From an uncultured Pseudomonas sp. (GTDB lineage Bacteria; Pseudomonadota; Gammaproteobacteria; Pseudomonadales; Pseudomonadaceae), in contig NZ_CAMPHV010000001.1 in NCBI RefSeq assembly GCF_946886105.1, forward strand, positions 186,001 through 250,000: a stretch of DNA of 64,000 nt, read 5' to 3'. Positions within the stretch are counted from its first letter, which is position 1. Every line of letters begins with the position of its first letter. Below, piece by piece: positions 49,201 through 56,518 of this stretch. Below the pieces are notes generated by a model. The model did not search any database. It was not told the origin of the DNA and saw nothing but the letters and a program-made list of their open reading frames with translations. Both the position numbers and the translations under genes were made by a program.

Positions 49201-49405
49201 GTTCCAGCGGCGAGGCGACGGTTTCGCCGATCACCTTGGGGTTGGCGCCGGGGAAGTTGGCGCGCACCACCACGGTCGGTGGCACCACTTCCGGGTATTC
49301 GCTGATCGGTAACTGGAACAGCGAGATGGCGCCGCCGATCAGGATGATCAGCGACAGCACCGCGGCGAAAATCGGCCGCTGAATAAAGAATTGGGAGAAG
49401 TTCAT
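46226..49405 (-). CDS. mexF: RND multidrug efflux pump MexF
   Basis: This 1059-residue, 12-TM HAE-1 RND pump starts NFSQFFIQRPIFAAVLSL at ATG 49405; nine upstream codons are open but unlikely. The TM4 Asp pair is in LAIGIVVDDAIVVVENVERN, and the second half reads LVGLACKNAILIVEFAKEKQEEG. In Pseudomonas MexEF-OprN exports chloramphenicol, fluoroquinolones, trimethoprim and quorum-sensing precursors; the first three are inferred here from homology only. Length and motifs are complete. Confidence 0.93.
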   Translation of the reverse strand: MNFSQFFIQRPIFAAVLSLIILIGGAISLFQLPISEYPEVVPPTVVVRANFPGANPKVIGETVASPLEQAITGVEGMLYMSSQGTADGKMTLTLTFALGTDLDKAQVQVQNRVTRTMPTLPTEVQRLGVTVDKASPDLTMVVHLTSPDDRYDMLYLSNYAALNVKDELARLEGVGDVQLFGLGNYSLRVWLDPNKVASRNLTAADVVNAIREQNRQVAAGSLGAPPSAGDNSFQLSINTQGRLVSEEEFENIIVRAGENGEITRLKDIARIELGSSQYALRSLLNNKPAVAIPVFQRPGSNAIAISDAVRARMAELKQSFPEGVDYEIVYDPTIFVRGSIEAVVHTLLEAIILVVLVVVLFLQTWRASIIPLAAVPVSLIGTFAVMHAFGFSLNALSLFGLVLAIGIVVDDAIVVVENVERNIGLGKTPVEATKQAMKEVTGPIVATALVLCAVFVPTAFISGLSGQFYQQFALTIAISTVISAFNSLTLSPALAAVLLRSHDAPKDGFSKLLDRLFGGWLFAPFNRLFERASHGYVGTVKRVLRGSSVALLVYAGLMGLTYLGFATTPTGFVPGQDKQYLVAFAQLPDAATLDRTEAVMKEMSDIAGKHPGVENTIAFPGLSINGFTNSPNSGIVFVALKDFDQRKDESMSAGAIAAELNGQFGSIQEAYLAIFPPPPVQGLGTIGGFRLQVQDRGNLGYDELYLQTQNVIAKARQLPELDPMSVFTSYQVNVPQIDAAIDREKAKTHGVAISDIFDTMQIYLGSLYANDFNRFGRTYQVNVQAEQQFRLEPQQIGQLKVRNNRGEMIPLSTFVKVSDSAGPDRVMHYNGFLTAEINGAAAPGYSSGQAEAAIAKLLKEELPNGMSFEWTDLTYQQILAGNSAIFVFPLCVLLAFLVLAAQYESWSLPLAVILIVPMTLLSAITGVILAGGDNNIFTQIGLIVLVGLACKNAILIVEFAKEKQEEGMDRVAAVLEACRLRLRPILMTSFAFIMGVVPLVISTGAGAEMRHAMGVAVFSGMLGVTFFGLLLTPVFYVLIRAFVEKHAAKKAARLQEVQA

Positions 49406-49433
49406 TTGAGAATCCTTGAGCGCTGGTGGCATA

Positions 49434-49461
49434 GCGCACCCTACGGTCGGGTAGGGTGCGC
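49434..49461. repeat. Perfect hairpin repeat in the mexE-mexF spacer
   Basis: GCGCACCCTAC (49434-49444) and GTAGGGTGCGC (49451-49461) form an 11-base stem with a 6-base loop. It belongs to the GTAGGGTGCGC extragenic repeat family. It sits in the 77-base spacer of a co-transcribed pair, where it could tune the mexE:mexF ratio or be neutral. Confidence 0.8.
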
Positions 49462-49482
49462 CGTGCGCACCAAGGCGTCTTG

Positions 49483-50721
49483 TCAGCCGCGCGGCTTGCC
49501 ATTGTTGATGTCGTGTTTGGCGACCCGTGGGTCATCAAGGTCATCCACGGATCGGCGCAGGCGGGCCAGTTGGGCGAGGGTGGCTTCGTCGGCCATGGGC
49601 ACGCTTTGCGGATCGACCGTGGAACCAGGGAAGGCGCGCTGCAGACCGTTGACCACGATCTTCTCGCCCTTGGAGAGGCCGCTACGCACGATGCGCAGGC
49701 CTTCCAGTTTCGGCCCCAGTTCGATGGCGCGGTACTGCACGGCGTTGTCCTTATCGAGTACCAGGACGAACTTCTTGCCGAGATCCGTGCCGACCGCCTC
49801 ATCCTTGATCAGCGCGGCGGCGTACTGGCTGCTGCCAACCAGCTTGAGCCGGGCATAAAGGCCGGGGGTGAAACGGCCATCGCTGTTATCGAATACCGCG
49901 CGGCCGCGGATGGTGCCGGTCTGCGGGTTGACCTGGTTGTCGAGGAAATCCAGCTGGCCGAGGTGCGGATGGCCTTCTTCGCTGGACAAACCGAGGTACA
50001 CCGGGCTGGCATCGCGAGTCTGGCCGCCGGCCTGACGCGCCAGCTCGACGTACTTGAGAAACACGCGCTCGTCGGCATCGAAGTAGGCGTAGACCTTGTC
50101 GGTGCTGACCAGCGAAGTGAGGTGGCTTTGCCCGGCGGTCACCAGGTTGCCGGCGGTGACTTCAGCGCGGCTAACCCGGCCGTCGATGGGCGCGGTGACG
50201 CGGGTGAAACTCAGGTTGAGGCGGGCATTGTCCAGTTCAGCCTGGGTACCCGCGACCGCGGCCTGGGCTTCCTGGGCGGCGCTGGCGCGGGCATCGGCCA
50301 GCTCGGCGGAAATCGCGTTGCTCTTGCGCAGACGCTCGCCGCGACGGGCTTCGCCCTGGGCTCGGGTTTGGTTGGCGCGGGCTTGTTGCAGTTGGGCTTC
50401 GAGGCGTTTGACCTCGGCCTGGAACGGCCGCGGATCGATCTGGAACAGCAAATCGCCTTTCTTCACCAAACTGCCTTCGTCGAACGCCACCCGGTCGATA
50501 AAACCGGACACCCGCGGGCGAACATCCACCGACTCGGGCGCTTCCAGGCGGCCGGTGAACTCGTCCCACTCGTTGATCGGTTGTTCGATCACTTCGGCGA
50601 CGCTGACCTGAGCTACCGGCATCTGCGCAGTGGCTTCCGGGGCTTTGCCGCAGGCGCTGAGAACCAGCATCGCTGCCAGCGCCAAGGGAAAGTGCCAAAG
50701 GGTTTTCTTCGACTGATCCAT
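49483..50721 (-). CDS. mexE: RND efflux periplasmic adaptor MexE
   Basis: This 412-residue membrane-fusion lipoprotein is counted from ATG 50721 (DQSKKTLWHFPLALAAMLVLSACGK); five extra upstream codons are possible. Lipobox LSAC is followed by GKAPEATAQ. VSVAEVIEQPINEWDEFTGR, VRPRVSGFIDRVAF and DFLDNQVNPQTGTIRGRAVF closely match P. aeruginosa MexE as I recall it. It is first gene of the operon, 407 bases from mexT. Confidence 0.93.
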   Translation of the reverse strand: MDQSKKTLWHFPLALAAMLVLSACGKAPEATAQMPVAQVSVAEVIEQPINEWDEFTGRLEAPESVDVRPRVSGFIDRVAFDEGSLVKKGDLLFQIDPRPFQAEVKRLEAQLQQARANQTRAQGEARRGERLRKSNAISAELADARASAAQEAQAAVAGTQAELDNARLNLSFTRVTAPIDGRVSRAEVTAGNLVTAGQSHLTSLVSTDKVYAYFDADERVFLKYVELARQAGGQTRDASPVYLGLSSEEGHPHLGQLDFLDNQVNPQTGTIRGRAVFDNSDGRFTPGLYARLKLVGSSQYAAALIKDEAVGTDLGKKFVLVLDKDNAVQYRAIELGPKLEGLRIVRSGLSKGEKIVVNGLQRAFPGSTVDPQSVPMADEATLAQLARLRRSVDDLDDPRVAKHDINNGKPRG

Positions 50722-50797
50722 GTGAGATTCCGCCATAGGAAATTTGAGATGGGCGGAGTGTGCGGCGCCGGGCAGGCTGGAACGAATCGAACGCTAC

Positions 50798-50854
50798 AAA
50801 AGTAACTATCAGCCGGAATGATGGCTTGCTGACTTGTATCGACAAAGACCGATG
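50798..50854 (-). promoter_or_regulatory. Candidate MexT-binding region upstream of mexE
   Basis: The reported MexT motif is ATCA-N5-GTCGAT-N4-ACYAT. Read on the minus strand, 50822-50798 gives ATCA-TTCCG-GCTGAT-AGTT-ACTTT (two mismatches in the core, one in the right arm). Nearby 50854-50831 holds an exact GTCGAT preceded by ATCG at one base longer spacing. Both lie 75-135 bases upstream of the mexE start. Neither is a perfect site. Confidence 0.4.
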
Positions 50855-50875
50855 TGAGCAAAGCTCACGTCCCCT

Positions 50876-51100
50876 GTAGCCCGAATAAGCCTTGGCGCAA
50901 TCCGGGAGCGGATGTGGGGACGATCAAAAGGTGGGAGGGGCTTCAGCCGCGATGGGCCGCTGTCCGTAGGTCGGGTTAGCGGCGACTGTCATGGTTCAGG
51001 CAGCATCATCGCCGCCGGCCGCCGCGTAACCCGACAGGGTCTCCACGTATCGATAGCGGCCCCAATGGTGGACAAGCCTTCGGCATGTCCACCCTCCGAC
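50876..51100. repeat. Cluster of three extragenic repeats between mexE and mexT
   Basis: A GTAGCCCGAATAAGCC...CAATCCGGGA REP-like unit, a GTCGGGTTAGCGGCG...CGCCGCGTAACCCGAC hairpin, and a GGTGGACAAGCC...ATGTCCACC hairpin follow each other. These account for most of the 407-base gap. No ORF with coding character is present. Confidence 0.55.
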
Positions 51101-51128
51101 GATTTTGCAGGGGAACCGCCTGGCGCGC

Positions 51129-52043
51129 TTACAAACTATCCGGATCGCCACAGAACATCTGGATGCGCGAACGTAGCCAGCGTTCGGCGGGGTCGTTGTC
51201 CTGGGCGCCGCGCCAGGCCATGTGCAATTCGAAGGTCTGCGTCTCCAGCGGCGGGTCCTCGGCGCGCAAACCGCCCGCGGCGGTCAGAGCGGCGGCGGTG
51301 TAATCCGGCACCGTGGCGATGATATTGGTGCCACTGAGCAGCGTGCTCAGGCCGTTGAATTGCGGCACGGCGAGCACCACACGGCGGCTGCGGCCGAGCT
51401 TTTCCAGGGCATCGTCGATAAAGCCGCTGAGATCGCCGGCGAACGACACCAGGGCATGCGGTCGCGCGCAGTAGTCGTCCAGGCTTAAGGGGCCGGGCAC
51501 CGAGTCCGCACGCAGCAATTTTGCACGGCTGCGGCGCAGCACCTTGCGTTTGGCGTTGGCCGGCAACTCCTGGGTGTAACTGACGCCCACCGATATCTCG
51601 CCGGAGGCCAGCAACGCGGGCATCAACAGGTAGTTGGTGCGGCGGATCACCAGCACCACGCCGGGCGCTTCGGCGCGCAGGCGTTTGATCAGCGGCGGCA
51701 GCAAACCGAACTCGACATCGTCGGACAGGCCGATACGGAACACCGCATTGCTGGTCGCCGGATCGAAGTCGGCGGCGCGGCTGACCGCGGTGGAAATCGA
51801 ATCCAAGGCCGGCGAGAGCAGGCCGGCGATCTCCTGGGCGCGAGCGGTGGGTTCCATGCTGCGTCCGGTGCGCACGAACAGCGGGTCGTCGAACAGGCTG
51901 CGCAGGCGGGCGAGGGCGGCACTGATCGCCGGCTGACCGAGAAACAGCTTTTCCGCCGCGCGCGTCACGCTGCGCTCATGCATCAAGGTCTCGAAGACGA
52001 TCAACAGGTTGAGATCGACTCGGCGGAGATCGTTGCGGTTCAT
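51129..52043 (-). CDS. mexT: LysR-type regulator MexT
   Basis: This 304-residue LysR activator of mexEF-oprN has an N-terminal winged HTH (residues ~8-65, VDLNLLIVFETLMHERSVTR and GQPAISAALARLR) and a substrate-binding domain from ~95. It closely follows the P. aeruginosa protein, including the start NRNDLRRVDLN and the C-terminus RIQMFCGDPDSL. Its place upstream of mexE on the same strand, and divergent from mexS, is the same as in P. aeruginosa. No truncation or frameshift of the kind seen in nfxC strains is visible. Confidence 0.94.
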   Translation of the reverse strand: MNRNDLRRVDLNLLIVFETLMHERSVTRAAEKLFLGQPAISAALARLRSLFDDPLFVRTGRSMEPTARAQEIAGLLSPALDSISTAVSRAADFDPATSNAVFRIGLSDDVEFGLLPPLIKRLRAEAPGVVLVIRRTNYLLMPALLASGEISVGVSYTQELPANAKRKVLRRSRAKLLRADSVPGPLSLDDYCARPHALVSFAGDLSGFIDDALEKLGRSRRVVLAVPQFNGLSTLLSGTNIIATVPDYTAAALTAAGGLRAEDPPLETQTFELHMAWRGAQDNDPAERWLRSRIQMFCGDPDSL

Positions 52044-52144
52044 CCGGTGTCCATTTTGGAGTGGCTGCGCTTGTGTGCGTTATTCAGGCTAATGCCGAAC
52101 GCTACTGACAGGCAATATGCTGACATGAATCGATATAAGTGCCT

Positions 52145-52167
52145 GAATCATCATCGACAGGCATGGT
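52145..52167. promoter_or_regulatory. Candidate MexT half-site in the mexT-mexS intergenic region
   Basis: On the minus strand the sequence reads ACCA-TGCCT-GTCGAT, matching ATCA-N5-GTCGAT with one mismatch. The distal arm is poor (ATTCA). It is placed between the divergent mexT and mexS promoters, where MexT is known to act in P. aeruginosa. Confidence 0.35.
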
Positions 52168-52292
52168 GAATATCACTTCGGTGCTGTGGCAATGCTGACA
52201 AAGCCCGGATAAAGTCCGTGGCTATGAAAGGGCGGAGAAACGCAAGTCGAGCGTTTCCGCGTTCCGAACAGGGCCAACCAACGAGGTTCGTT

Positions 52293-53318
52293 ATGTCCCG
52301 CATCATCCGTTTTCATCAGTTCGGCGAGGCCGACGTCCTCAAGATCGAGGATCGTCCGAGCCCGACGCCCGCGGCTGGAGAAGTATTGATAGGCGTGGAA
52401 GCCATTGGCGTGAGCTGGTACGACGTACTCTGGCGGCAAAACCTGGGCAATACGCCCGCACAATTGCCCGCCGGCTTGGGCCATGAACTGGCCGGTACCG
52501 TGCTGGCGGTCGGCGAAGGCGTCTCCGACCTTGCCGTCGGCGACCGGGTCGCCAGCTTTCCCGGACACACCGCCAACCGCTACCCGGCCTACGCCGAGCA
52601 AGTGGTGCTGCCGCGTCGCTCGCTTACCCGTTACGCCGAATGCCTGACCCCGCAGCAGGCGAGCGTGCATTACCTGCCTTCGATGGTGGGCTGGTTCGGC
52701 TTCGTCGAACTGGCGCGTCTGCAACCCGGTGAAACCGTTCTGGTGACGGCCGCCAGCCGCTGTTGGGGCCCCTATATCGTGCAGATGGGCAAGGCCCTGG
52801 GCGCCCATGTGATTGCCGCCACCGAACATGGCGAAGACAGCGATTTCCTCAAGCAATTGGGCGCCGATCAGATCATCCTCACCGAGGAACAGGATCTGGT
52901 CAGCCGCGTCGCCAAACTCACCGATGGGCGAGGGGTGGACGTGGTGATGGACGCCCTCGGCGGTCCGCAGATGTGCCTGCTGGGCGATGCGCTGGCGCCG
53001 CGTGGCCGTTTGGTGCTGTTCGATCTGCAAGGCGGCAACGAAACGCCGTTTCCCGCCTGCGCGGCGTTCCAGAAGAACATCCAGTTCTTCGTGCACTGCA
53101 TCGGCAACTTCACCGGCAAGGAAGAACTCGGCATCCCGCAGGACGAAGCCGCGGTGGCCAAAGCGCTGCAAGGCATCAACCAGCTGACTGCCGACGGTTT
53201 GCTGCGGCCGCTGATCGACAGCGTATTCGCTTTCGACGAGGTGATTGCCGCGCACCGTTATATGGAAACCTGCCCGAGCCGCGGCCGGGTGCTGTTGCAG
53301 GTTGAACCGGCGCCATAA
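52293..53318 (+). CDS. mexS: MexS-like medium-chain dehydrogenase/quinone oxidoreductase
   Basis: This 341-residue MDR-family NAD(P)-dependent oxidoreductase lacks the structural Zn-cysteine set. In P. aeruginosa its loss activates MexT and so MexEF-OprN. The start ATG 52293 follows ACGAGG; the frame is open from 52218 but that is upstream leader. The catalytic N-domain holds GHELAGTVLAVGEGVSDLAVGDRV; the Rossmann domain is modified at the Gly motif (VLVTAASRCWGPYIVQMGKA). It is divergent from mexT as in P. aeruginosa. Confidence 0.92.
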   Translation: MSRIIRFHQFGEADVLKIEDRPSPTPAAGEVLIGVEAIGVSWYDVLWRQNLGNTPAQLPAGLGHELAGTVLAVGEGVSDLAVGDRVASFPGHTANRYPAYAEQVVLPRRSLTRYAECLTPQQASVHYLPSMVGWFGFVELARLQPGETVLVTAASRCWGPYIVQMGKALGAHVIAATEHGEDSDFLKQLGADQIILTEEQDLVSRVAKLTDGRGVDVVMDALGGPQMCLLGDALAPRGRLVLFDLQGGNETPFPACAAFQKNIQFFVHCIGNFTGKEELGIPQDEAAVAKALQGINQLTADGLLRPLIDSVFAFDEVIAAHRYMETCPSRGRVLLQVEPAP

Positions 53319-53517
53319 GCCGAGCTTCCCAACCCAGTGTTATCGCCTGCGAGATCCTAGGGCGGACATGCCGAAGGCTTGTCCGCATTGGGACGCCCGC
53401 GGTGGACAAAGCTCCCCACCAAAGCACTCTTCGTAGCCCGTAAGCACCATTGGTTGACTTTGATCGTTGCCACATCGAGGCGTCGAACCGTCCACGTGGG
53501 AACGATCAGCTGCCCCG

Positions 53518-53595
53518 GTAGCCCGGATAAGCCTTGGCGCCATTCGGGATGGCCCGTGCAATCACCAGCGATGCCCCGGATTGCATCCGGGCTAC
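53518..53595. repeat. REP-like pair downstream of mexS
   Basis: GTAGCCCGGATAAGCC (from 53518) and GGATTGCATCCGGGCTAC (to 53595) are inverted GTAGCCCGGAT units. A GCGGACATGCC...GGCTTGTCCGC hairpin precedes at about 53362. Together they fill the 282-base gap to the prs-like gene, and the structure may serve as a transcription stop for either side. Confidence 0.6.
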
Positions 53596-53600
53596 AGAAT

Positions 53601-54563
53601 CTATCGATTCAACCCATATTCCTCGGCCAATAGCGCGGCCACGGCGGCGCTGGAGTCGATGATTTCCAGGCGTTGCGTGGCCAGTTCCGGCGCCAGGCGA
53701 AACGGCGGCACGCTGTCGAACACCACTATCGATTCCAGCAACGGACTGCCGAGCAGCTCGCTATCGGTAGTGAACAGGCCGTGCACCGCGCCGGCGAGAA
53801 TCCGCGTGGCGCCAGCGGCATGGCAGGCCTCGGCGGCGCGCAGCAGGGTATTGCCGGTGCTGATCAGGTCGTCGACGATGATCGCCGTCTTGCCCGCCAC
53901 ATCGCCGATCAACACCGAGTCCGTGACTATGTCGTCGCGCCTGTGCTTGGCCATATAGGCGCTTGCCACCGGCCGGCCGAGGCATTGCTGCAAGGCGTGG
54001 CGGAACTGTTCGGCGCGCTTGACCCCACCGCTATCGGGGGACACGGCGACCACCTCGGCCTCGGCTACCTGAGCGGCGAAATACTCGGCGAATAGCGTTG
54101 CGCCCGGCAGATTCTGGCTGGGGATGCGAAAGGCGTTATCGAAAGCCGCGTCGTTATGCACCTCCAGCGTCAGCAGGCGATCGACGCCACAGGCCTCGAA
54201 CATGGCCGCGACATAGCGGCTGATGATCGGGTCCTGGGGCTGGGTACGCCGCTCCTTCCGGCCATAGCAGAGGTAGGGGGCGACCACCTGTACCCTGCGG
54301 GCGCCGGCGTCTTTCAGGGCGCCGCAGAAGAACAGCAGATGACAGAGCTTGTCGTTGCCGCTTTGTCGGTCATCGCCATACAGCGAGTGGAACACCACCG
54401 CTTCACGACCAGCCACCGGCTGCAGGGGCCTGCTCTTGTGCTCACCGTCCTCGTACAGACGCTCCTCATGCTCGGCCAGTTCGCAGCCGAGGTGCTGAGC
54501 CACGCGAGCGCCATAGGTCTGACTGCCTTTCAGGGCGAATAGCAAGGGACCGGGTTTGCTCAT
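53601..54563 (-). CDS. Ribose-phosphate pyrophosphokinase-like protein (second Prs paralogue)
   Basis: This 320-residue PRPP-synthetase-family protein would make phosphoribosyl pyrophosphate from ribose-5-phosphate and ATP. The start ATG 54563 begins SKPGPLLFALKGSQTYG; nine more codons upstream are open. Family marks are the catalytic-flexible-loop region PYLCYGRKERRTQPQDPI, the VVAVSPDSGGVKRAEQF metal/ribose site and the PRPP loop IIVDDLISTGNTL. It diverges from housekeeping Prs and is divergently transcribed from a USP gene with a perfect ANR box between them, so it may supply PRPP under low oxygen. That role is an inference. Confidence 0.86.
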   Translation of the reverse strand: MSKPGPLLFALKGSQTYGARVAQHLGCELAEHEERLYEDGEHKSRPLQPVAGREAVVFHSLYGDDRQSGNDKLCHLLFFCGALKDAGARRVQVVAPYLCYGRKERRTQPQDPIISRYVAAMFEACGVDRLLTLEVHNDAAFDNAFRIPSQNLPGATLFAEYFAAQVAEAEVVAVSPDSGGVKRAEQFRHALQQCLGRPVASAYMAKHRRDDIVTDSVLIGDVAGKTAIIVDDLISTGNTLLRAAEACHAAGATRILAGAVHGLFTTDSELLGSPLLESIVVFDSVPPFRLAPELATQRLEIIDSSAAVAALLAEEYGLNR

Positions 54564-54654
54564 GAAGGCGACTCCTGTAGAGGGCGGCAAAGGCTTTGGA
54601 CATCTTGTCCGCAGAGCCTATCGCACAGTTATATCGACGCCGACAAGCTGTCGC

Positions 54655-54668
54655 TTGATGCACATCAA
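54655..54668. promoter_or_regulatory. ANR/FNR box between prs-like and usp genes
   Basis: TTGAT-GCAC-ATCAA is a perfect match to the ANR/FNR consensus TTGAT-N4-ATCAA. It lies 107 bases before the usp start and 92 before the prs-like start, so it could act on either promoter. Confidence 0.85.
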
Positions 54669-54774
54669 CACAACAGCCGCCATCGAGGTGCATCGTGTAG
54701 ATGCTGTACGGCTTGTCCGCAGGCATTGTTCCAGGAAGGCCGACCCTTTCATCCATTGATCGAGGAGGTATTCC

Positions 54775-55671
54775 ATGAGTCAATTTCAACGGCTGTTGTT
54801 GGTCGCCGATCCGCAGATGCATCACTCGCCCGCGCTTCAACGCGCCGCCGCGCTGGCCCAGGCCTCTGGGGCCGCGCTGCATATCCTGACCTTGGTCGAG
54901 CCGTTCTCGACTTTACCGTTGCTGGACAAAAGCATTCAGGAGCTGACCCGCGAAGCTCGCATGCAGGACTGCCGTGACTGGCTCAAGGACGAGGTCGAGC
55001 TGTTGCGCAGCAAAGGCCTGGAGGTGACCAGCGAAGTGCTCTGGAGCGACCAGCCGCTCAAGGAAATCCTCGCGCATGTGGCAGAAATGCCGGTCGACCT
55101 GCTGATCAAAGACCTGCAGCATGAACCGGCGCTCAAGCGTGCCTTTGTCACACCGCTGGACTGGCACCTGCTGCGCGAATGCCCGGTACCCGTGCATCTG
55201 GTCGGTGTCGCCAGTAACCCGCTGCCGCTCAAGGTAGTCGCCGCCGTCGATCCTTCACATCCCGAAAGCGCGAGCAGCGATTTGAACGATCGGATCATCG
55301 ACACGGCCATTGGTCTGGCCCTGCAATGCGACGCGCAACTGCATCTGTTGCATACCTGCGACCTGTCGCCGGCCTTTCTCGCCGAAGCGGGCACTGCGAC
55401 TGCCGCTTGCGTGGATATGCTCGATGAGTTGCGCCAGTCACAGGCGGCGTCCTTTACGGCTCTGGCGGAGCGTTATGGGGTTCCGGCCGAGCGGCGGCAT
55501 TTTCTTGTAGGTCCGCCGATTCATACGATTGCCGGTTTTGCGGCGCGTAACCAGGTCGATGTGCTGGTGATGGGCAGGGTGCAGCGTAAGGGACTGGACA
55601 AGCTGATCGGCAGTACCACCGAACACCTGCTTTATCAGGTGCCTTGCAGCATTCTGGCGATTGCACTTTAG
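54775..55671 (+). CDS. Tandem-domain universal stress protein (UspE-like)
   Basis: This 298-residue protein has two UspA-type domains (~1-145 and ~150-298). The second has the ATP-binding-like ending VDVLVMGRVQRKGLDKLIGSTTEHLL (G-x2-G-x9-G[S/T]-type motif). The first domain lacks a clear glycine loop (LLIKDLQHEPALKRAF). AGGAGG precedes ATG 54775. USPs under ANR control support survival without oxygen in Pseudomonas, and the perfect ANR box upstream fits that. Confidence 0.9.
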   Translation: MSQFQRLLLVADPQMHHSPALQRAAALAQASGAALHILTLVEPFSTLPLLDKSIQELTREARMQDCRDWLKDEVELLRSKGLEVTSEVLWSDQPLKEILAHVAEMPVDLLIKDLQHEPALKRAFVTPLDWHLLRECPVPVHLVGVASNPLPLKVVAAVDPSHPESASSDLNDRIIDTAIGLALQCDAQLHLLHTCDLSPAFLAEAGTATAACVDMLDELRQSQAASFTALAERYGVPAERRHFLVGPPIHTIAGFAARNQVDVLVMGRVQRKGLDKLIGSTTEHLLYQVPCSILAIAL

Positions 55672-55740
55672 CCACGTAAAATCGCCGGAAGCCATTTTTA
55701 ACGTCGCGTAGCGACGGCCAGAACGGACGGCGGGCACCTA

Positions 55741-55773
55741 TAAAAGCCCCTGAGCTTATCGGCACAGGGGCTT
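55741..55773 (-). terminator. Intrinsic terminator of hsp20 (possibly bidirectional)
   Basis: A nine-base stem AAGCCCCTG / CAGGGGCTT with a 12-base loop is followed on the minus strand by TTTATA. It lies 18 bases past the hsp20 stop and about 70 bases past the usp stop. Confidence 0.8.
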
Positions 55774-55790
55774 GGAGCCATTACCGGCGC

Positions 55791-56333
55791 TCAACTGGCT
55801 TTTACCGGGATGACCTGTTCCGGTTTGCTGGCCTCGGGCTTCTTCGGCAGGCTGATGCTCAGCAGGCCTTTGCTGTACTGCGCGGCGATCTGCTCGGTAT
55901 CGATGCCTGGAGGCAGGCTGAAGATGCGCTCGAAGCTGCCGTAGTGGCGCTCTGAGAGGTAGTAGTCTTTCTTCTTTTCCTCCGTCTCCTGGTTTTTCTC
56001 GCCCTTGATGATCAGGGTGCCGTTGGACACTTTGATCTCGATATCCTTCTCATCCATACCGGGCAGTTCGGCGGTGATTTCGAAGCTCTTTTCCTTTTCC
56101 GCGATGTCCACGGCCGGCACGCTCTGACCGATCAACTCCCGTCGCCAAAACGGTTCCGCCTCGAAGGCGCGGCGCCCGAACGGTAAGTGCAGTGGGGCGC
56201 GGGTGAAGTCATCGAACAGATGATCGACCTGGCGACGCAGGCTTTCGAAGAGATTTCGCGGTTCTGCCAGGGCTGGGCTCTTAGTGGGGGTTTCCTCGCA
56301 TTTCACCGGCAGTTCTTTTGCAGTGCTAGACAT
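55791..56333 (-). CDS. Small heat-shock protein, Hsp20/alpha-crystallin family
   Basis: This 180-residue holdase chaperone is counted from ATG 56333 (SSTAKELPVKCEE); the frame extends to 56432, but the ribosome site GGAGGGGAC fits 56333. The N-terminal helix with FESLRRQVDHLFDDF is followed by the alpha-crystallin domain (~75-165): VDIAEKEKSFEITAELPGM, IKVSNGTLIIKGEK, YGSFERIFSLP and GLLSISLPKK. It is divergent from the formate-dehydrogenase-like operon; two ANR-type boxes lie in the shared promoter region. Confidence 0.93.
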   Translation of the reverse strand: MSSTAKELPVKCEETPTKSPALAEPRNLFESLRRQVDHLFDDFTRAPLHLPFGRRAFEAEPFWRRELIGQSVPAVDIAEKEKSFEITAELPGMDEKDIEIKVSNGTLIIKGEKNQETEEKKKDYYLSERHYGSFERIFSLPPGIDTEQIAAQYSKGLLSISLPKKPEASKPEQVIPVKAS

Positions 56334-56403
56334 GTTCGTCCCCTCCGTAGGGAGTGTCCGGGATTGGACGGATTTAGTCTGCGACGGGCCTTGCGGCGCC
56401 ACT

Positions 56404-56458
56404 TTGATCTCGATCAACAGCGTTGAGGGCAATTATCGGATTCATTGACCCTGATCAA
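56404..56458. promoter_or_regulatory. Two ANR/FNR boxes in the hsp20 / fdh divergent promoter
   Basis: TTGAT-CTCG-ATCAA at 56404-56417 is perfect. TTGAC-CCTG-ATCAA at 56445-56458 has one mismatch. They are 41 bases apart centre to centre. The first is 78 bases before the hsp20 start. The second is 68 bases before the fdh start, a spacing that suits one site per direction. Confidence 0.85.
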
Positions 56459-56518
56459 GCTTGTTGTCCCGACTGCGGCCTAGCCTGGAAGCAAATCGAC
56501 CAGAGCGGGAGAGTGGTG

